The notes: generated by a model not told the origin, from the sequence alone. Numbered from the stretch's first letter, positions 12,341-24,514 are shown. The stretch: DNA of 64,000 nucleotides from Arvicola amphibius (GCF_903992535.2 NC_052057.2:28233429-28297428), one strand, 5' to 3'. Program-made: numbers and translations.

Positions 12341-12927
12341 TGGTGTGAAAGAATTGTCTGTATTCTGTCAATCATGTTTTATTTTATTTTTATTTTTTGG
12401 TTTTTCGAGACAGAGTTTCTCTGTGGCTTTGGAGCCTGTCCTGGAACTAGCTCTTGTAGACCAGGCTGGTCTCGAACTCACAGAGATCTGCCTGCCTCTG
12501 CCTCCCAAGTGCTGGGATTAAAGGCGTGCACCACCACCGCCCGACTGTCAATCATGTTTTAAATAAACGCTGATTGGCCAGACAGGAAGTATAGGTGGGA
12601 AAACCAGACAGGAAGTAGAAATGATGCAATGAGAACAGTAGAATTGTGGGAAGGAGGAAGTTGATTCCCCCCAGTCCTGTGCAGACCACCAAGGAAGCAG
12701 GATGTGACCTCCTAGCTAGAAAAGGTACTGAACCACAGGGCTAACATAGATCAGAATAATAGGTTAATATAAGCCACAAGAGCTAATAAGTAGCCCGACC
12801 TAATGGGCCAATCAGCTTTATAACTTATAGAGATCTCTGTGTATTTTCTTTGGGGCTAAACAGCTGTGGGGTACTGGGAAGGACAGAAAAAAAAAAAAAA
12901 AACAACAAGCCAGCCCTTCATGTTACA
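12341..12927 (+). mobile_element. Solo LTR of a cricetid ERV family
   Basis: Begins TG and ends CA ('tggtgtgaaagaattg' ... 'cccttcatgttaca'). It is flanked by 6-bp direct repeats, ggattc (12335-12340) and agattc (12928-12933), differing at one base. It splits the RMER-type repeat, and the flanking host sequence aligns continuously when the LTR is ignored. Contains 'gctgattggccagacaggaa' and an A-run near the 3' end. About 407 bp without the B1 and its duplication. A 6-bp duplication suggests the ERVK class. No internal viral genes are present. Confidence 0.8.
12382..12544 (-). mobile_element. B1 SINE, antisense, with 17-bp target-site duplication
   Basis: Near-intact antisense B1: T-rich tail, 'gagacagagtttctctgtgg', 'ctttggagcctgtcctggaa', 'ggtctcgaactcacagagat', 'gtgctgggattaaaggcgtg'. 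Exact 17-bp direct repeats (starting ctgtcaatcatg) lie at 12365-12381 and 12545-12561. The 'ctttggagcctgtcctgg' variant is the cricetid type. Its low divergence shows a fairly recent insertion into the LTR. Confidence 0.95.
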
Positions 12928-13305
12928 AGATTCAGTTGAAAAAAATGCCTCTATAACAATGGGCTGTAGGCAAAGTTCTAGGGCGTTTTCTTAGTGACTG
13001 ATAGTCCGGCCCACTGTGGGTGGAGCCATCTCTGGGATGGTTATTCTGGTTTCTAAGATGAACAGGGCAGTAAGCAGCAAGGTTCCATGGCCTATGCATC
13101 AAATCCTGCCTCCAGATTCCTGACAACTTGGAGTTCCCGATCTGATTTTCCTCAGTGATAAACAGTGAAGTGGAAGTGAAAAGCAAATAAACCCTTGGTT
13201 TGTCAAGTTGCTCTGGTCATTTTGTTTTATAATAGCAATATAACTAAATTGCTATTATAAATAGTAACTCTAATATAAATATAAATAGTAACTCTAATTA
13301 AGACA

Positions 13306-16300
13306 CACACTGATTCTAAGTAAAAGTAGAAAAAAACGACATAGCAATGGTATGCTAATCCACCTGGGAGTTATATTTGTAGCAAGAAAGCCATAAGATA
13401 AAGATTAGAAGCAAAAAATTAAAGATGCTAAATATGGCATATTCTCTTGTCTGTGTTTTCAGGCATTACTATAAGTATACTAAAGGAATCTTTGTTTTTT
13501 AAAAAAAAAATCTGTAAATTCATCCAATAGTTTCAAATTTTAGGTGAAAGGAGAAAATGTGAATGTCAGGTTGGATGGAGCAGCATTGCCACATTAATTT
13601 ACGAAGAGATCGTTTGTCTTCGGAATAGTTCATGGATTTCATGCCACTAAATAGCTGGCATAAGCCAAGAATGCTAGAATTTAATTCCTCATAATTCTAA
13701 ACTAAAATGACTTGGGATTAAAAGCATTAGTTTAACGAGTGAGTCATGCTGAAGAGTCATTTTGATAGATAAAGAGGTGGCTTGGAAAGCTATGGACACA
13801 AGATGCCCAACTCAATATAAAACATATCATTATGGAAGGAGTGATCTATCCCAGAAAGGAAGTTTAGAGAAAATGGAAAAGGATATATTACCAACGAAAG
13901 ACGAGAAACATTCCTGAGGACTGAGGAGCATAATCTCCTTGGGCTGTGCAGACATACAGGAAGTCATCAGTCTGAGGACACATTATATGCTTTCTAGAAG
14001 AGAGGAAAAGGGGAAAAGGTAAAAGCAATAAACACCAAAAATTTTCACAAAAGATTGGTATGTGTCACAAAAATAGCAGAAAAATAAATGTTGGAATTCT
14101 CTATCACAATAATTCTTCTTAAAGAACAAGGACAAACATATTGCATTCTATATGATGAGGAAAGATCACTTCAAAATTCTCTTCACAGTCAGTCAAACTT
14201 TTAAACTGAGTGACCTTTGCGGAAGTAGTTACTCCCATCCTCCTCTGCTTTGGGAATATTCTGCCAAGTGTACTGTGTACGTTACTGGTTGCTGGGTGCT
14301 TTGTTTTGAATTGAGGGAGAACAATAAATTGATGGAAACAGATATTTGAACGAGTATTTGTATATTTCCTTTCCTTTTGCTTTTGTGGATTGCCTTAAAA
14401 ACTTGTCATGAGAACAGCACTCATGCACTGGAGGGCTTGGAGATACTTGTGCAGGTACCTGAGGAGACCTGCAGCTGGGTGCTGAGTCATCTAAGACAGG
14501 CTACATTAGAAGAGGATGACCCAGGCTGACCTACCAATTAAATCTAAGTATATGAGTAAACCCAGCCAAGATCTGGCATGTCAAACCCAACCAGCCGTCA
14601 GCTCTGGCAACCCATGGAGAAGCTGCAACAATTAAAACTAGAGTTATGAATTGTTGAGAGGGGTTTAGATTTATTAGTGATAACGCATAAAATTACTTAA
14701 GCTAAATTACAGTGGCAAATATACTGAAAAGGGGCAATCAATTAACATAAATAACAGTAAGGTTTAGTAGCCTTTGGAGAAATAGGGACTGGACTTGCTT
14801 CCCTTTTTAATGCAGCCGTTATAGTATGACATTTTAAAACTATGAATGTATATTCAATAATGACATTTTGAGTCTTGTACAGATGAGCATCAAAGGATTT
14901 GTGTCATTTATGAGTTCTGTTTTCTTTGTGTTTTGAAAAAGATAAAAGGAAAAGTCTAGAAATAGGTCTGGAGGAGTGGCAAATTTAGTGTGTCTTCTTG
15001 CTTAGGAACATGAGGTCTAGAGAGCAAATAGATGTTAGAAAACCAGTATTCTCAGAAATGGAAAGATTCTACTGAGACAAAGGTTGAAGCTGATTTATGT
15101 GTGTTGAAGAACACAGTCTTCCAGGAAGCACAGAATAATCACTCTTTGGGTATTGGGGGATTATTTATCATAGTGGATTATAATTTTGCTTTTGACTCAG
15201 GAAATGGGCACAAAGGTACTATCAGCTTAACTGGTTTCCAACCCCCTTAGCTCATATCTCTTTGAAGTAATGTTTTGATATAAAAATGTCTTTGAAATCT
15301 CAGGTTACAAGTTGATTGGATTTCTGAAAACAGTTTATACAAATAGTTCACTAGGCAAGCTCAGTTTCAGCTTAAATTCTCACTCAGTACCATAGACCTT
15401 GAAATAACTGATTCTGAACCAATATATCAGTGTTTGTCCATGAATTCGTGGTTTATAGCGAGTATCCAAGGAACACACTTGGTTTAAAATTGAGAGCATA
15501 GCAGCTTTTTATCTAGAGAGTGTGTAGGAAGAAAATGCTGAAACCTCAAACATGTAATTTACGAAGAGTGAAGTTAGGATTCCAAGTCACCTTTAACTAG
15601 AGGATAAAACATTGTAAGTATAGTGTGATTTAAGTGGGTCTTGCTAAATCACTATGCTTTAACATTGCAAAGTATATCATTGTAAAGTAAATATGCCTGT
15701 ACTATATGAAGCAAGCACCGTGAGAGATACATGAGTTAGCAACACAATCATCAGATGAGGCCAAAATATTTAGTGCTTCTGTATTCTATGCGACTACATT
15801 AATAATAGCTTCAAGTGTATCAGACTTTATAATCTCCTTTAGTCCTAGTCAAGTATTGAAGCCAAAAACAATACCCGAAACCTTTAACTTGAATAAGCAT
15901 GAGAAAATTCAAGTTATAAATCATCAGGAGTTAATCTTTAATAAATGTGTTCTCAACCAAAGCCCATTCATATTGACTTTATTTAATAAGAAGTGATTTC
16001 TCTGGCCACTGCAACCCAATTTCTATCGTATTTTGAATATAAGTGTTTTTGTATGTAATCTATGTATACATGTGTTCATGTGTTTAAAACAATTACTAAT
16101 CCTCTTATCTTTAATTTATTAACATTTTATAGGGTAAGTAATTTACCCTTCAGTTTGCCAGCTCTTTTGAAATACTGTTTATCTAGTTATACATTAAAAA
16201 CATGAAGCAGTGTAGCTGACTCCATTGTTTTGTAACATATTTTTGCTAACCTGGGATTTCCTATGAGACCAATATAAAGAACAATATCTATTTTTCTTAA

Positions 16301-16445
16301 CAGTCTGCTTAATTATTCACTTCATCTTGGCTGTATCAGTGGATGATACAGAATAAGTTTGACTGGAGCACACGATCTTTGCTACCAAAAGAAACAGTAA
16401 GAAGATCTCTACGGTACTCACCCTTTTCTGTTTTATACATGTGGT
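13306..16445. other. Unassigned sequence, possible old MaLR fragment inside
   Basis: AT-rich non-coding sequence. At about 14400-14650, 'gagtaaacccagccaagatc' and nearby 'aacccaaccagccgtcagct' resemble the inside of an MLT1-type MaLR LTR, but too weakly to call. Short frames such as 15032-15250 have no recognisable domain. Confidence 0.4.
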
Positions 16446-16565
16446 GGGAACGGGTGAAAAAGTTTCACTATGTAATCTGAGCTGGTTGGACTTGAACTCA
16501 TAATTTTTATGATTTAATCATCATAAATTCTGGTATTACAAATGTGTCCTGCTATACCCAGTGGC
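16446..16565 (-). mobile_element. Old B1-like SINE, antisense
   Basis: 'agtttcactatgtaatctga', 'gctggttggacttgaactca' and 'tggtattacaaatgtgtcct' are in antisense B1 order. Heavily diverged. Confidence 0.6.
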
Positions 16566-16818
16566 TATACATAATTCACAATCTGTAAAAATGCTGATAC
16601 TATCCTGTGAAAATGAGTTTAAAAGTTCACAAAAGTCAGTTGACTACATGAAATACGTGTATCATAAACATGCAGAACCAATCATTTTGGTTCACAAACA
16701 AGAAATAAGAAAATTACCAATAAGCATACAGGAATAGATAGTGGAGCATGGAGTGTGGGAGAGGGAAAGAAATAGAGATAAATAGCAGATAATGATAGAT
16801 ATATGGATGGAGAGAGAT

Positions 16819-16886
<68 letters not shown>

Positions 16887-16889
16887 GAT

Positions 16890-16952
<63 letters not shown>

Positions 16953-17024
16953 GATAGATAGATGATGATAGATAGATAGATAGATAGATAGACAGATAGA
17001 TAGATAGATAGTAGATAAATAAAT
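16819..17024. repeat. Long (GATA)n microsatellite
   Basis: About 200 bp of GATA units with a few breaks (gatagagatgat near 16884, gatgatgat near 16966, one gaca unit near 16991). Minus-strand frames through it give IYLS repeats and are artefacts. Confidence 0.98.
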
Positions 17025-17309
17025 AGAATGATCATAGAACATAAATGAAAAAAGAGACCTCTTTTCTTTTTATTGATTTTATTGATCTGTACATTTTTCT
17101 CTGCTCCCCTCCCCTCCTCTCACCTCCCCTTCAGCCGTCTCCCACGGTCCCCATACTCCCAATTTACTCAGGAGATCTTTTTCTACTTCCTATGTAGATT
17201 AAATCTATGTATGTCTCTCTTAGCATCCTCATTGTTTTCAAGGTTCTCTGTGATTATGATTTCTAGGCTGATTTTCTTTGCTTTATGTTTAAAAACTACT
17301 TTTGAGTGA

Positions 17310-17397
17310 GTACATATGAGAACTGTCTTTCTGGGTCAGAGTTACTTCACTCAATATGATGTTTTTAGCTCCGTCCATTTGCCTGCAAATTTCAAGA

Positions 17398-17442
<45 letters not shown>

Positions 17443-19145
17443 TTATTTGCTGTATAGTACTCCATTGTATAAATGTACCATGTTTTCTTTATGCATTCTT
17501 TAGCCATGGGGCATTTAGGTTGTTTCCAGTTTTTGGCTATGACAAACAAAGCTGCTATGAACATAATTGAGCACATGTCCTTATGGCACAATTGAGCATC
17601 CTTTGGATATATACCCAAAAGTGGTATTACTGGGTCTTGAGGAAGGTAGTTTCCTAATTTTCTGAGAAATCGCCACACTGACATCCAAAGGGACTGTGCC
17701 AGCTTGCATTGTTAGCCACGTCCTTTACTTTACAGAAGCTTTTCAGTTTCAGGAGGTCCCATTTATTAATTGTTTCTCTCAGTGTCTGTGCTACTGGGTT
17801 ATATTTAGGAAATGGTCTCCTGTGCCAATGCATTTAATTATACTTCCCACTTTTTCTTCTATGAGGTTCAGTTTGGCTGGCTTTATGTTGAATCTTTGAT
17901 CCATTGGACTTGAGTTTTTGCATGATGATAGAAATGGATTTATTTTCATTCTTCTATATATTGATACCCAGTTATGCAAGCACCATTTGTTGAATATACT
18001 TTCTTTTATCTATTTTATATTTTTTGCTTCTTTGTCAAAAATCAAGTGTTGTAGGTGTGTGGATTAATATCTGGGTCTTTGATTTGGATCCATTGGTCCA
18101 GCCTGCCAATACCAGGCTCTTTTCAGTGCTGTAGCTCTGTAGTAGAGTTTAAAGTCAGGGATTGTGGTGCCTCTAGAAGTTCTCTTATTGTACAGGATTG
18201 TTTTGGCTAAACATGTTTTTTGCTTTTCCATATGAACTTGAGTACTGTTCTTTCAAGGTCTGTGAAGAATTTTGCTGAGATTTTGGTGGGAATTGCATTG
18301 ACTATGTAGATTGCTTTTAGTAAGATTGCCATTTTTACTATGTTACTTCTACCCACCCAAGAGCATGGGAGATCTTTCCACTTTCTGGTGTCTTCTTTTT
18401 CTTTCTTCAAAGATTTAAAGTTCTTGTGATACAAGTCTTCCACTTGTTTGGTTAGAGTTACTCCGAGATATTTTATGCTATTTGTGGCTATTGTGAAGGA
18501 TGATGTTTCTCTGATTTCTTCCTCAGACCATTTATCATCAATGTACAGGAAGGCTACTGGCTTTTTTTTTTTTTTTGAGTTAATCTTGTATCCTCATACA
18601 TTACTGAAAGTATTTATAAGTTGTAGAACTTCTTTGGTAGAATTTTCAGGGTCACTTATGTAAACTATGATATCATCAGCAAATAGTGAGAGTTTGACTT
18701 CTTCTTTTCTGATTTGTATCCCCGTGATCTGATCCTTTTGTTGTCTTATTGTTCTATCTAGGGCCTCAAGAACTATATTAAAAAGATTGAAATAGTGGAC
18801 AACCTTGTCTTGTTCCTCATTTCAGGGGGATTGCTGTGAGTTTCTCTCCATTGAGTTTGATGTTGGCTGTTGGCTTGCTGTATATTGCCTTTATTATCTT
18901 TAGGTATGTTCCTTGTATCTCTGCTCTCTCCAAGACTTTTATAATGAAGGGACATTGTATTTTGTTGAAAGCTTTTTCAGCATCTAATGAGATGATAATG
19001 TGGTTTTTATTCTTCAGTTTGTTTATATGGTAGATTATGTTGACAGGTTTTGGTATATTGAATCATCCCTACATCTCTTAAATGAAGCCTACTTGATCAT
19101 GGTGAATGATTTTTCTGTTGTGTTCTTGGATTCGATTTGCCAGTA
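17310..19145 (-). pseudogene. L1 ORF2 remnant (C-terminal and RT regions)
   Basis: ORF2 encodes the L1 endonuclease/reverse transcriptase. Open pieces survive at 17439-17684 (includes GIYPKDAQ and IYTMEYY, the usual C-terminal motifs), 18207-18443 (includes PCSWVGRSNIVKM and KFIWKSKK, normally downstream of the RT domain) and around 18773-18955. The RT catalytic motif SLFADDIIV reads on the minus strand at 18662-18690 with both aspartates intact. Frames are broken between pieces by stops and shifts, and the endonuclease end is missing. Confidence 0.9.
17398..17441. repeat. (ATT)n microsatellite inside L1
   Basis: About 14 TTA/ATT units in the ORF2 3' end of the antisense L1; it adds Asn/Leu-type codons in one frame. 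Confidence 0.95.
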
Positions 19146-19147
19146 TT

Positions 19148-19252
19148 TGAGACAAGGTCTTGCTATGTATCTTAGACTGGCCTTAAATGTACTGAGATCC
19201 TCCTTCCTGCCTCAGTTTCCCCCAAGTTCTAGGATTATAAGAATGCCCCATT
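19148..19252 (-). mobile_element. B1-like SINE fragment, antisense
   Basis: 'gagacaaggtcttgctatgt', 'actggccttaaatgtactga' and 'tctaggattataagaatgcc' follow antisense B1 order. It abuts the broken 5' edge of the L1. Confidence 0.7.
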
Positions 19253-19604
19253 ATGTTTTGGAAAAGTTGCTCCTTTAAAGAAAGTAATTTAATGTTTTTG
19301 TTTTGCTTTGTCTTATCTTAATATATTCATGAAGTTGTAAGTCATCATTACTTTCTATTTCTAGAACATTGTCATCTCCCCTAAAGCAAACCAACAGCAA
19401 TTGCTATTGCCTGTACTCCATGCATACGTCCATACTACTTCGGAATGACTTTGTAGATTAACTGACTAGTGCGAATTGTACTAACTGATGATTTACTAGC
19501 GAGTCTTAAGTTTTGTTTCTGTTTTTGATCATACAGCAAAATATTACCACAGCTTGCTTTGTAAGAAATAAAAAAGCAAAATTCAACAAAGACAGATGGG
19601 AACT

Positions 19605-19606
<2 letters not shown>
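19253..19606. other. Unassigned sequence
   Basis: No gene or recognisable repeat. Confidence 0.45.

Positions 19607-19648
<42 letters not shown>
19607..19648. repeat. (GT)21 microsatellite
   Basis: Uninterrupted GT dinucleotides. Confidence 0.97.
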
Positions 19649-19649
<1 letters not shown>

Positions 19650-19824
19650 CGATGGCATGCTTTCAAATTAGAACACAGAGAGTGCAAATATGCAGCAAGC
19701 ATAGGATTTTCACAGTAAAGGAAGTGCGCTGTGCACGGTGATGTGGGGGCTCATGTATTTGTGGCTATGCTTACCCATGCTTCGCGTATGGGAGGTAGAT
19801 AGTGAAACAACATTTCTTCCCCTA

Positions 19825-19985
19825 CCACTACTGATCTTAGTTTTTGAGAATCTGAATCTAGAACTCATCGTTGCAGCTATATTGGCTGATCAAAATGCTC
19901 CTAATATTGCTTTTTCTCTCTGTAGTTCTGGGGTTATAGATGCATATTGCCACATACCTGGGTCTGCCTCAGTAACGTCATGCTT
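19825..19985 (-). mobile_element. B4-type SINE body, antisense
   Basis: 'gagaatctgaatctagaact', 'tcgttgcagctatattggct', 'ggggttatagatgcatattg' match the antisense B4 body order. Diverged. Confidence 0.6.
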
Positions 19986-20040
19986 CTACACCATCTTATG
20001 CACTAGCCCCTTTTCCTAATCCCCCAAATAATTTTTACAA

Positions 20041-20103
20041 TTAAAGTATAATATATATATATACATATACATATATATATATATATATATAATGTGTGTG
20101 TGG
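20041..20103. repeat. (AT)n-rich tract
   Basis: AT dinucleotides interrupted by two 'ac' steps and ending in GT units. Confidence 0.9.
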
Positions 20104-20147
20104 TAAGTCTTAATTAACTAACAATTCAACATTTTCCTTGTTATTCT

Positions 20148-20360
20148 TTTTCTTTATTTTGAAAGGGAGTCTCATGAATCTCCTGCTAGCCTTCTACTTA
20201 ATATGCAGGGGACAGTGACCTTAAACTTCTGACAGTTCTCTGCCTCCATTGCCCCAGTGCTAAATAGCAGTCAGGTGTTCTCAGTTTATGTGGCACCAGG
20301 AAGCTAATCCAGGTGGGGCTTTTCCCATGCCAAGTTCTTCATCAACTGAGTGATTGACTT
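20148..20360 (-). mobile_element. B1/ID composite SINE, antisense
   Basis: Antisense B1 body ('gggagtctcatgaatctcct', 'tgaccttaaacttctgacag') then antisense ID head ('tttatgtggcaccaggaagc', 'tcttcatcaactgagtgat'). Same layout as the 797-1015 copy. Confidence 0.6.
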
Positions 20361-22545
20361 CAGCGTCACTTGTTCTTAATCTTCTCATTCCACAGAAACT
20401 AGAGAACGCTGGGTATGGACCGTGGAGAAGTGAATGGTTGTGCTTTCACTGCCCTTTTCTTCACCAACAGAAATGTAAGCCTTGATGAACCAAGATGTTC
20501 ATGGACATGTTGTTGTGCTGCAGACTAATATTGTATTTATCGGTAAAAGCAGTAAGTGATTGACTGATACACTGATATATTATACATGTATATATCTATA
20601 TTGCAAACAGAACATGCAGACAAGGAACTCTTGTTAGACTGTGGGATTAGTATAATAAAGTTGAGTGTTGGTGGAGATGTGATGTGGCAGAAAATGGCAC
20701 ACATAGAACCCTGCAAAGCATGGGTTTCCACTCGAAAATGAAAGCTTTTTTATCAAACTATTGAAGGAACAGCCAGATGAGTTATCACTGGTGACAGAAT
20801 CTTATATTTCCATTTCAAATTCCTGACTCTCTTCCTCCGATCTTCACATCCTTAGATCAAAAACCTCTGATCTGTGTGAACTACAGAACATCTGTGTTCA
20901 CATGGAGTTCAATGACAGAGGAGGAATCTCGCCAGTTCCTCTAGACTTAGACAAGTTAAGGTCAGAGGGGAAGGCTAGAGGAACTAATTTGTGTGGGATT
21001 ACTTTACTAGAAAGAAAATGAACTCATACAAATGGTCGCTGTTTATTCTTTCTCACTCGATTATATTGACCTTTCATTTCCTTACAATAACAATTCCTCT
21101 TTTGTTTCTCAGATTTACTTTATCCCAAATCCTAAGCATTTGCACACTTTAAAATTACTAAACTGGCTTAAATATGAGGGTAGTATATATACTGATGGCT
21201 TTGCTTGCTTATCCAGAATCACTTGATTACAGACTAGGTTGCAGAATTTTTCAGATTATTTCATTTAACAAAGAACAACTAAAATGACCTACAAACTTCT
21301 AAGAGAGAGAAAATTAAGAAAGCCCACTCAGCAGAGAAAGGCTTCTTTCAAAACAAACCATAAAAGAGCATCTTCCAAGTCCATTGGAAACTGGAAACTT
21401 CCTCCACTTACAGTCTTAGGGATTGTCAATCTCTGGAATTAATATAGGCTTCTTATTTAAGAGAGTTGATACAGTTGAAAACTCCAAAATGTGCAGAACA
21501 TTATTTTCTTTTTTAAAATTGCATTTCCTTTCGGACCTTGCACTCAAAATATATTTTGCCTGCCTTAGTTGACACAAGTTTGGCAAATGAGAACTTGATG
21601 GTGCTTATGGGGTGTGATCCATCTTCCCAATGGCGGTGCTTGCAGAACATCACGCTACTGCAGGAGTAACAGATAGAGCTCACAGAGATTCTAGTGTCAA
21701 CTCACTCACAAAGCAAAGGGGGCTCTAACTTCATGGATTTCTGTGTTTAGCAAGAAATTTCATGATGTTCTCATTTCCTCTACTAGTTACTTATTAAATC
21801 TTATAATTTGCTAAATCTTCTAATCTTCTAATCCATCCATTAAAATATATTCATGCATGTATGTTAAGAAAATACTTGAATATATTTATTATACAGCCTG
21901 TTCACCCTTTAAATTATTCTATAATTGGATAGCCTTAAATAAGTTCAGCAGTAAAAGTATTTTAGACTAAAAATATTGCTTAAAAAGGCAAGCCAGTCCG
22001 TTCAAAATGAACAATGCTATTATTATAAAAGTGTCAATGCAGACTATTTACAATGAGTCAAATGTAACAAACAGGTCTAAAGTAGTGTTGCAAATAATAT
22101 GCTAGCTGAGAGAGCTGAGTTAAAAAGGACTCAGTCGCTGCCCCTTTTATTTTATTAATGGCTGAGTGCCGAGATTGATGGGCAGTACTGCCTACGGACA
22201 GAAGCAATAACACTTTCTGCTTCATGTTTGTCATGCTGATAAAAAGTTAAGTCTAGAAGGTTGTATCGCATAGAGAATACACTATATATGAACTGTTTCT
22301 GTTAAAAAAAAGATTTCTACATTTGCCGCAAAGCTTTTGAATCCTTCCTTTCACTGAGGTGTCTCACTATGCCTTTGTGTATTTGTTGAATAGCTTTCAA
22401 TGAAAGCTTTATTTTCCTATGACCATGTACTTACTTAGGAACATTTCATAACCTAGAACTCCCGGCCTTTAAAAATATAGTTTATCCACTTATATTACAC
22501 CTATATCTATATCTATCCATCTATATACATATATGCATATACTCC
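20361..22545. other. Unassigned, repeat-poor sequence
   Basis: I see no SINE, LINE or LTR signature over about 2.2 kb, which is rare in this window. 22100-22250 has a moderately mixed composition that could be conserved non-coding; that is a guess. Confidence 0.4.
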
Positions 22546-22645
22546 TTCTTCATTACACATGTGTATGTATACACACACAGAGACACATACACGGAAAATT
22601 ATGTCAGCCCCCATAATTATAGACTTGTTTCACAATGATCTCAAG
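22546..22645 (+). repeat. 100-bp direct repeat, copy 1
   Basis: Starts 'ttcttcattacacatgtg' and ends 'cacaatgatctcaag'. Identical to 24515-24614 at 98 of 100 positions by direct reading (differences: g/a in 'atgtcag/atatcag', t/c in 'cataatt/cacaatt'). Flanks of the two copies do not match. Not a SINE or LTR that I know. Confidence 0.97.
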
Positions 22646-23599
22646 CAGGCTAGAAAGACAAAGCAGTCTGTTTCTGCTCAGATAAAGACAGAGCTTTTGA
22701 ACAAGAGATAGCAATGTTGTGCCCAGACTGAGGCTGAAGCCCTGTGAACCTCTTGGTGTTCTGCTGGTACTAAGAAGGGTTCCAAGGTTGAAAACTGTGG
22801 AGCCTAGTTACCAAGGCTGATGGGAACAGCAAAGAACATACTGCTCACCAAGAGTCAATGGACTCATAGTCCACACGATGTGCTGTCTGTATTCACTGTG
22901 GGTTTTTCTTCCGAATTTGCCCATCCCTTCTGGAAACACCCTTATAGCCATACCAAGTGTACACTGCTAGTTTTCCAAGTGTCTTAAAACCCAATGAAGT
23001 TATCATCCACGATCAGTCACCATGTTCTTTTGGATTCTCTATACACCAGTTATGTCAATGTAATTTTTTTGTCCTAACAAAAACCCTACAATTTGATGAC
23101 TACACTTCATACTACTTTATCATCCTCTCCATGAAGCTGAGATATTTTCATGTAGAACTTAGAGATGGAGATATCTTTCACCGTGACTTCAAAATATCCA
23201 CTATAGGTTATTACTTTGAAATTTGAATCCCTAAGCAATGGTGCTGTTTTTTGAGACAGTTGGGGAGGTAGGTCCTGGAATCATGTTGAGACCTTGTGGT
23301 CTTGCTGCTTTCTGTCCTGATGTCTGCCTTCAATTCACGTGCTACATACTTCTCCAATTAAAATGTTTTTCACAGTTCATGGTACCAACAACCCATGTGT
23401 TGAAAACTCTGAAATTGTGAGTCAAAGGAAGTCTTTCTTCCCACATGTTGTTCTCTTACTACTGGTCACAGTAATGTAACTGTAGTCTTGATTTCAGAAA
23501 CAAGAGGACCGAGTATAAAGTCTGTCAGAATAGCAGCTCCTGGTATGTGAGTCTGTCTTTTCTCCAGATTTCAAATTTTGTTTCTGTTTATTCATCCTT
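22646..23599. other. Unassigned sequence
   Basis: Lies between the two 100-bp copies. The end of it (23395-23485, 'ctgaaattgtgagtcaaagg') resembles the 3' end of an RMER-type repeat. No gene seen. Confidence 0.4.
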
Positions 23600-23700
23600 A
23601 CTCCTTGAAGCAGGCGTAGAGCTCAGCAGTAGAGTCTTTTCCTAGTATGTGCAAGGTCCTTAGTTCAAGCTGAAGAACAGTGCACAAAGTAAATTAAATT
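23600..23700 (+). mobile_element. ID-type SINE
   Basis: 'gcaggcgtagagctcagcag', 'tagagtcttttcctagtatg', 'tgcaaggtccttagttcaag' follow the tRNA(Ala)-derived ID consensus, with A-rich end. Diverged from the master but readable. Confidence 0.75.
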
Positions 23701-24514
23701 GAAATAAAGAAATCTTGCTCTTTTCCATCAGAGGTCATACATTCAGCTCCAGAGCCAAATCCTTTAAGTTGGCCTTACAACCCATTGTTTTCTACTGCAT
23801 TGTGATCCTGTTAAAGTAAGTTTCTTTTTCTTCCTTGTCTCCATCAGGACAGGCATATTGTTGTTAGCAATAGAAAAAAGTCTTAAATATGTTCCTTAAA
23901 ATCAGAAGTATACTCCTCTGATTATAAATTCCACTGTTATTATAAAGCCAGTCTCTTGTCTTCCTTTATTAGGAGAAAAGTTACAAAGTGGAGTTTGTAG
24001 TCTCTGTTTCTCAAGAGAAATTCCACTGTGTGAAGGAAACATGGACTTGGACCTCAACTTGAGCAGAAACTCTGTTCCAGCCACTACCTCTCTTAACAAA
24101 TTATGTAAACCATTTTCGAACTTTCCATAGCCATATAAAGAGATAACACATCATTGGTGTACTTGAAGAATAGTTTATAGTTAGACTCCGCAAGTCACTT
24201 AGTGATTCTAAGCGCTGATTTTCCTCTTGACTTGATGGTTCCCCACCAACCCTTTCCGCACCTCCGACTCTTGCTCCACAGTGCCATGTTCGTTTCTTCT
24301 CACCTGCTTACTCAATAATCCCCCTCTTTAGGATCTCTTTACCTCCAGTGTGTTCTAACTCATTTCTTCACTAAACCATTAGAACATTTCTGAAAGAAAT
24401 TTGTTAAAGAAATATCCCTTTGTTTTTGGAAAACACTCTCAATGAGTTTCTATTGCAAAGTAATAGTTCAAAATGTTTTATACAGGGTTGTGACACAGAC
24501 ATTGATAGAGCCAA
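23701..24514. other. Unassigned sequence
   Basis: No gene or clear repeat. Confidence 0.4.

Larger units (their letters stand above)
12285..13305 (+). mobile_element. RMER-type rodent repeat, split by an LTR
   Basis: The left part (12285-12340, 'tgttttatgtcaacttgaga') and right part (12934-13305, 'gggctgtaggcaaagttcta', 'ccatggcctatgcatcaaat', 'gcaaataaacccttggtttg') follow the order of an abundant, about 500-bp rodent repeat that I would call RMER1-like; the name is uncertain. Other copies lie at 31629-32042 and 38045-38530. Its 3' end carries a 24-bp tandem duplication (13257-13298). Confidence 0.7.
17063..19145 (-). mobile_element. L1 LINE, antisense, 5'-truncated and internally deleted
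   Basis: Plus-strand order is reversed 3' UTR (C-rich 'cccctcccctcctctcacct'), then ORF2 C-terminal region, then the reverse-transcriptase domain. Internal sequence seems lost near 17705, where the spacing drops from the C-terminal region straight to more upstream ORF2. It stops at a B1 fragment near 19148. Matches the older rodent (Lx-like) L1 pattern rather than a young mouse family. No ORF1 or 5' UTR is present, so it is dead. Confidence 0.92.

Noticed and set aside
16682..17042. 117- and 74-codon minus-strand frames rich in IYLS
   Set aside because: Translation of the GATA array; no independent coding evidence.
23600..23700. tRNA gene
   Set aside because: tRNA-like boxes belong to an ID SINE with A-rich end; no complete cloverleaf.
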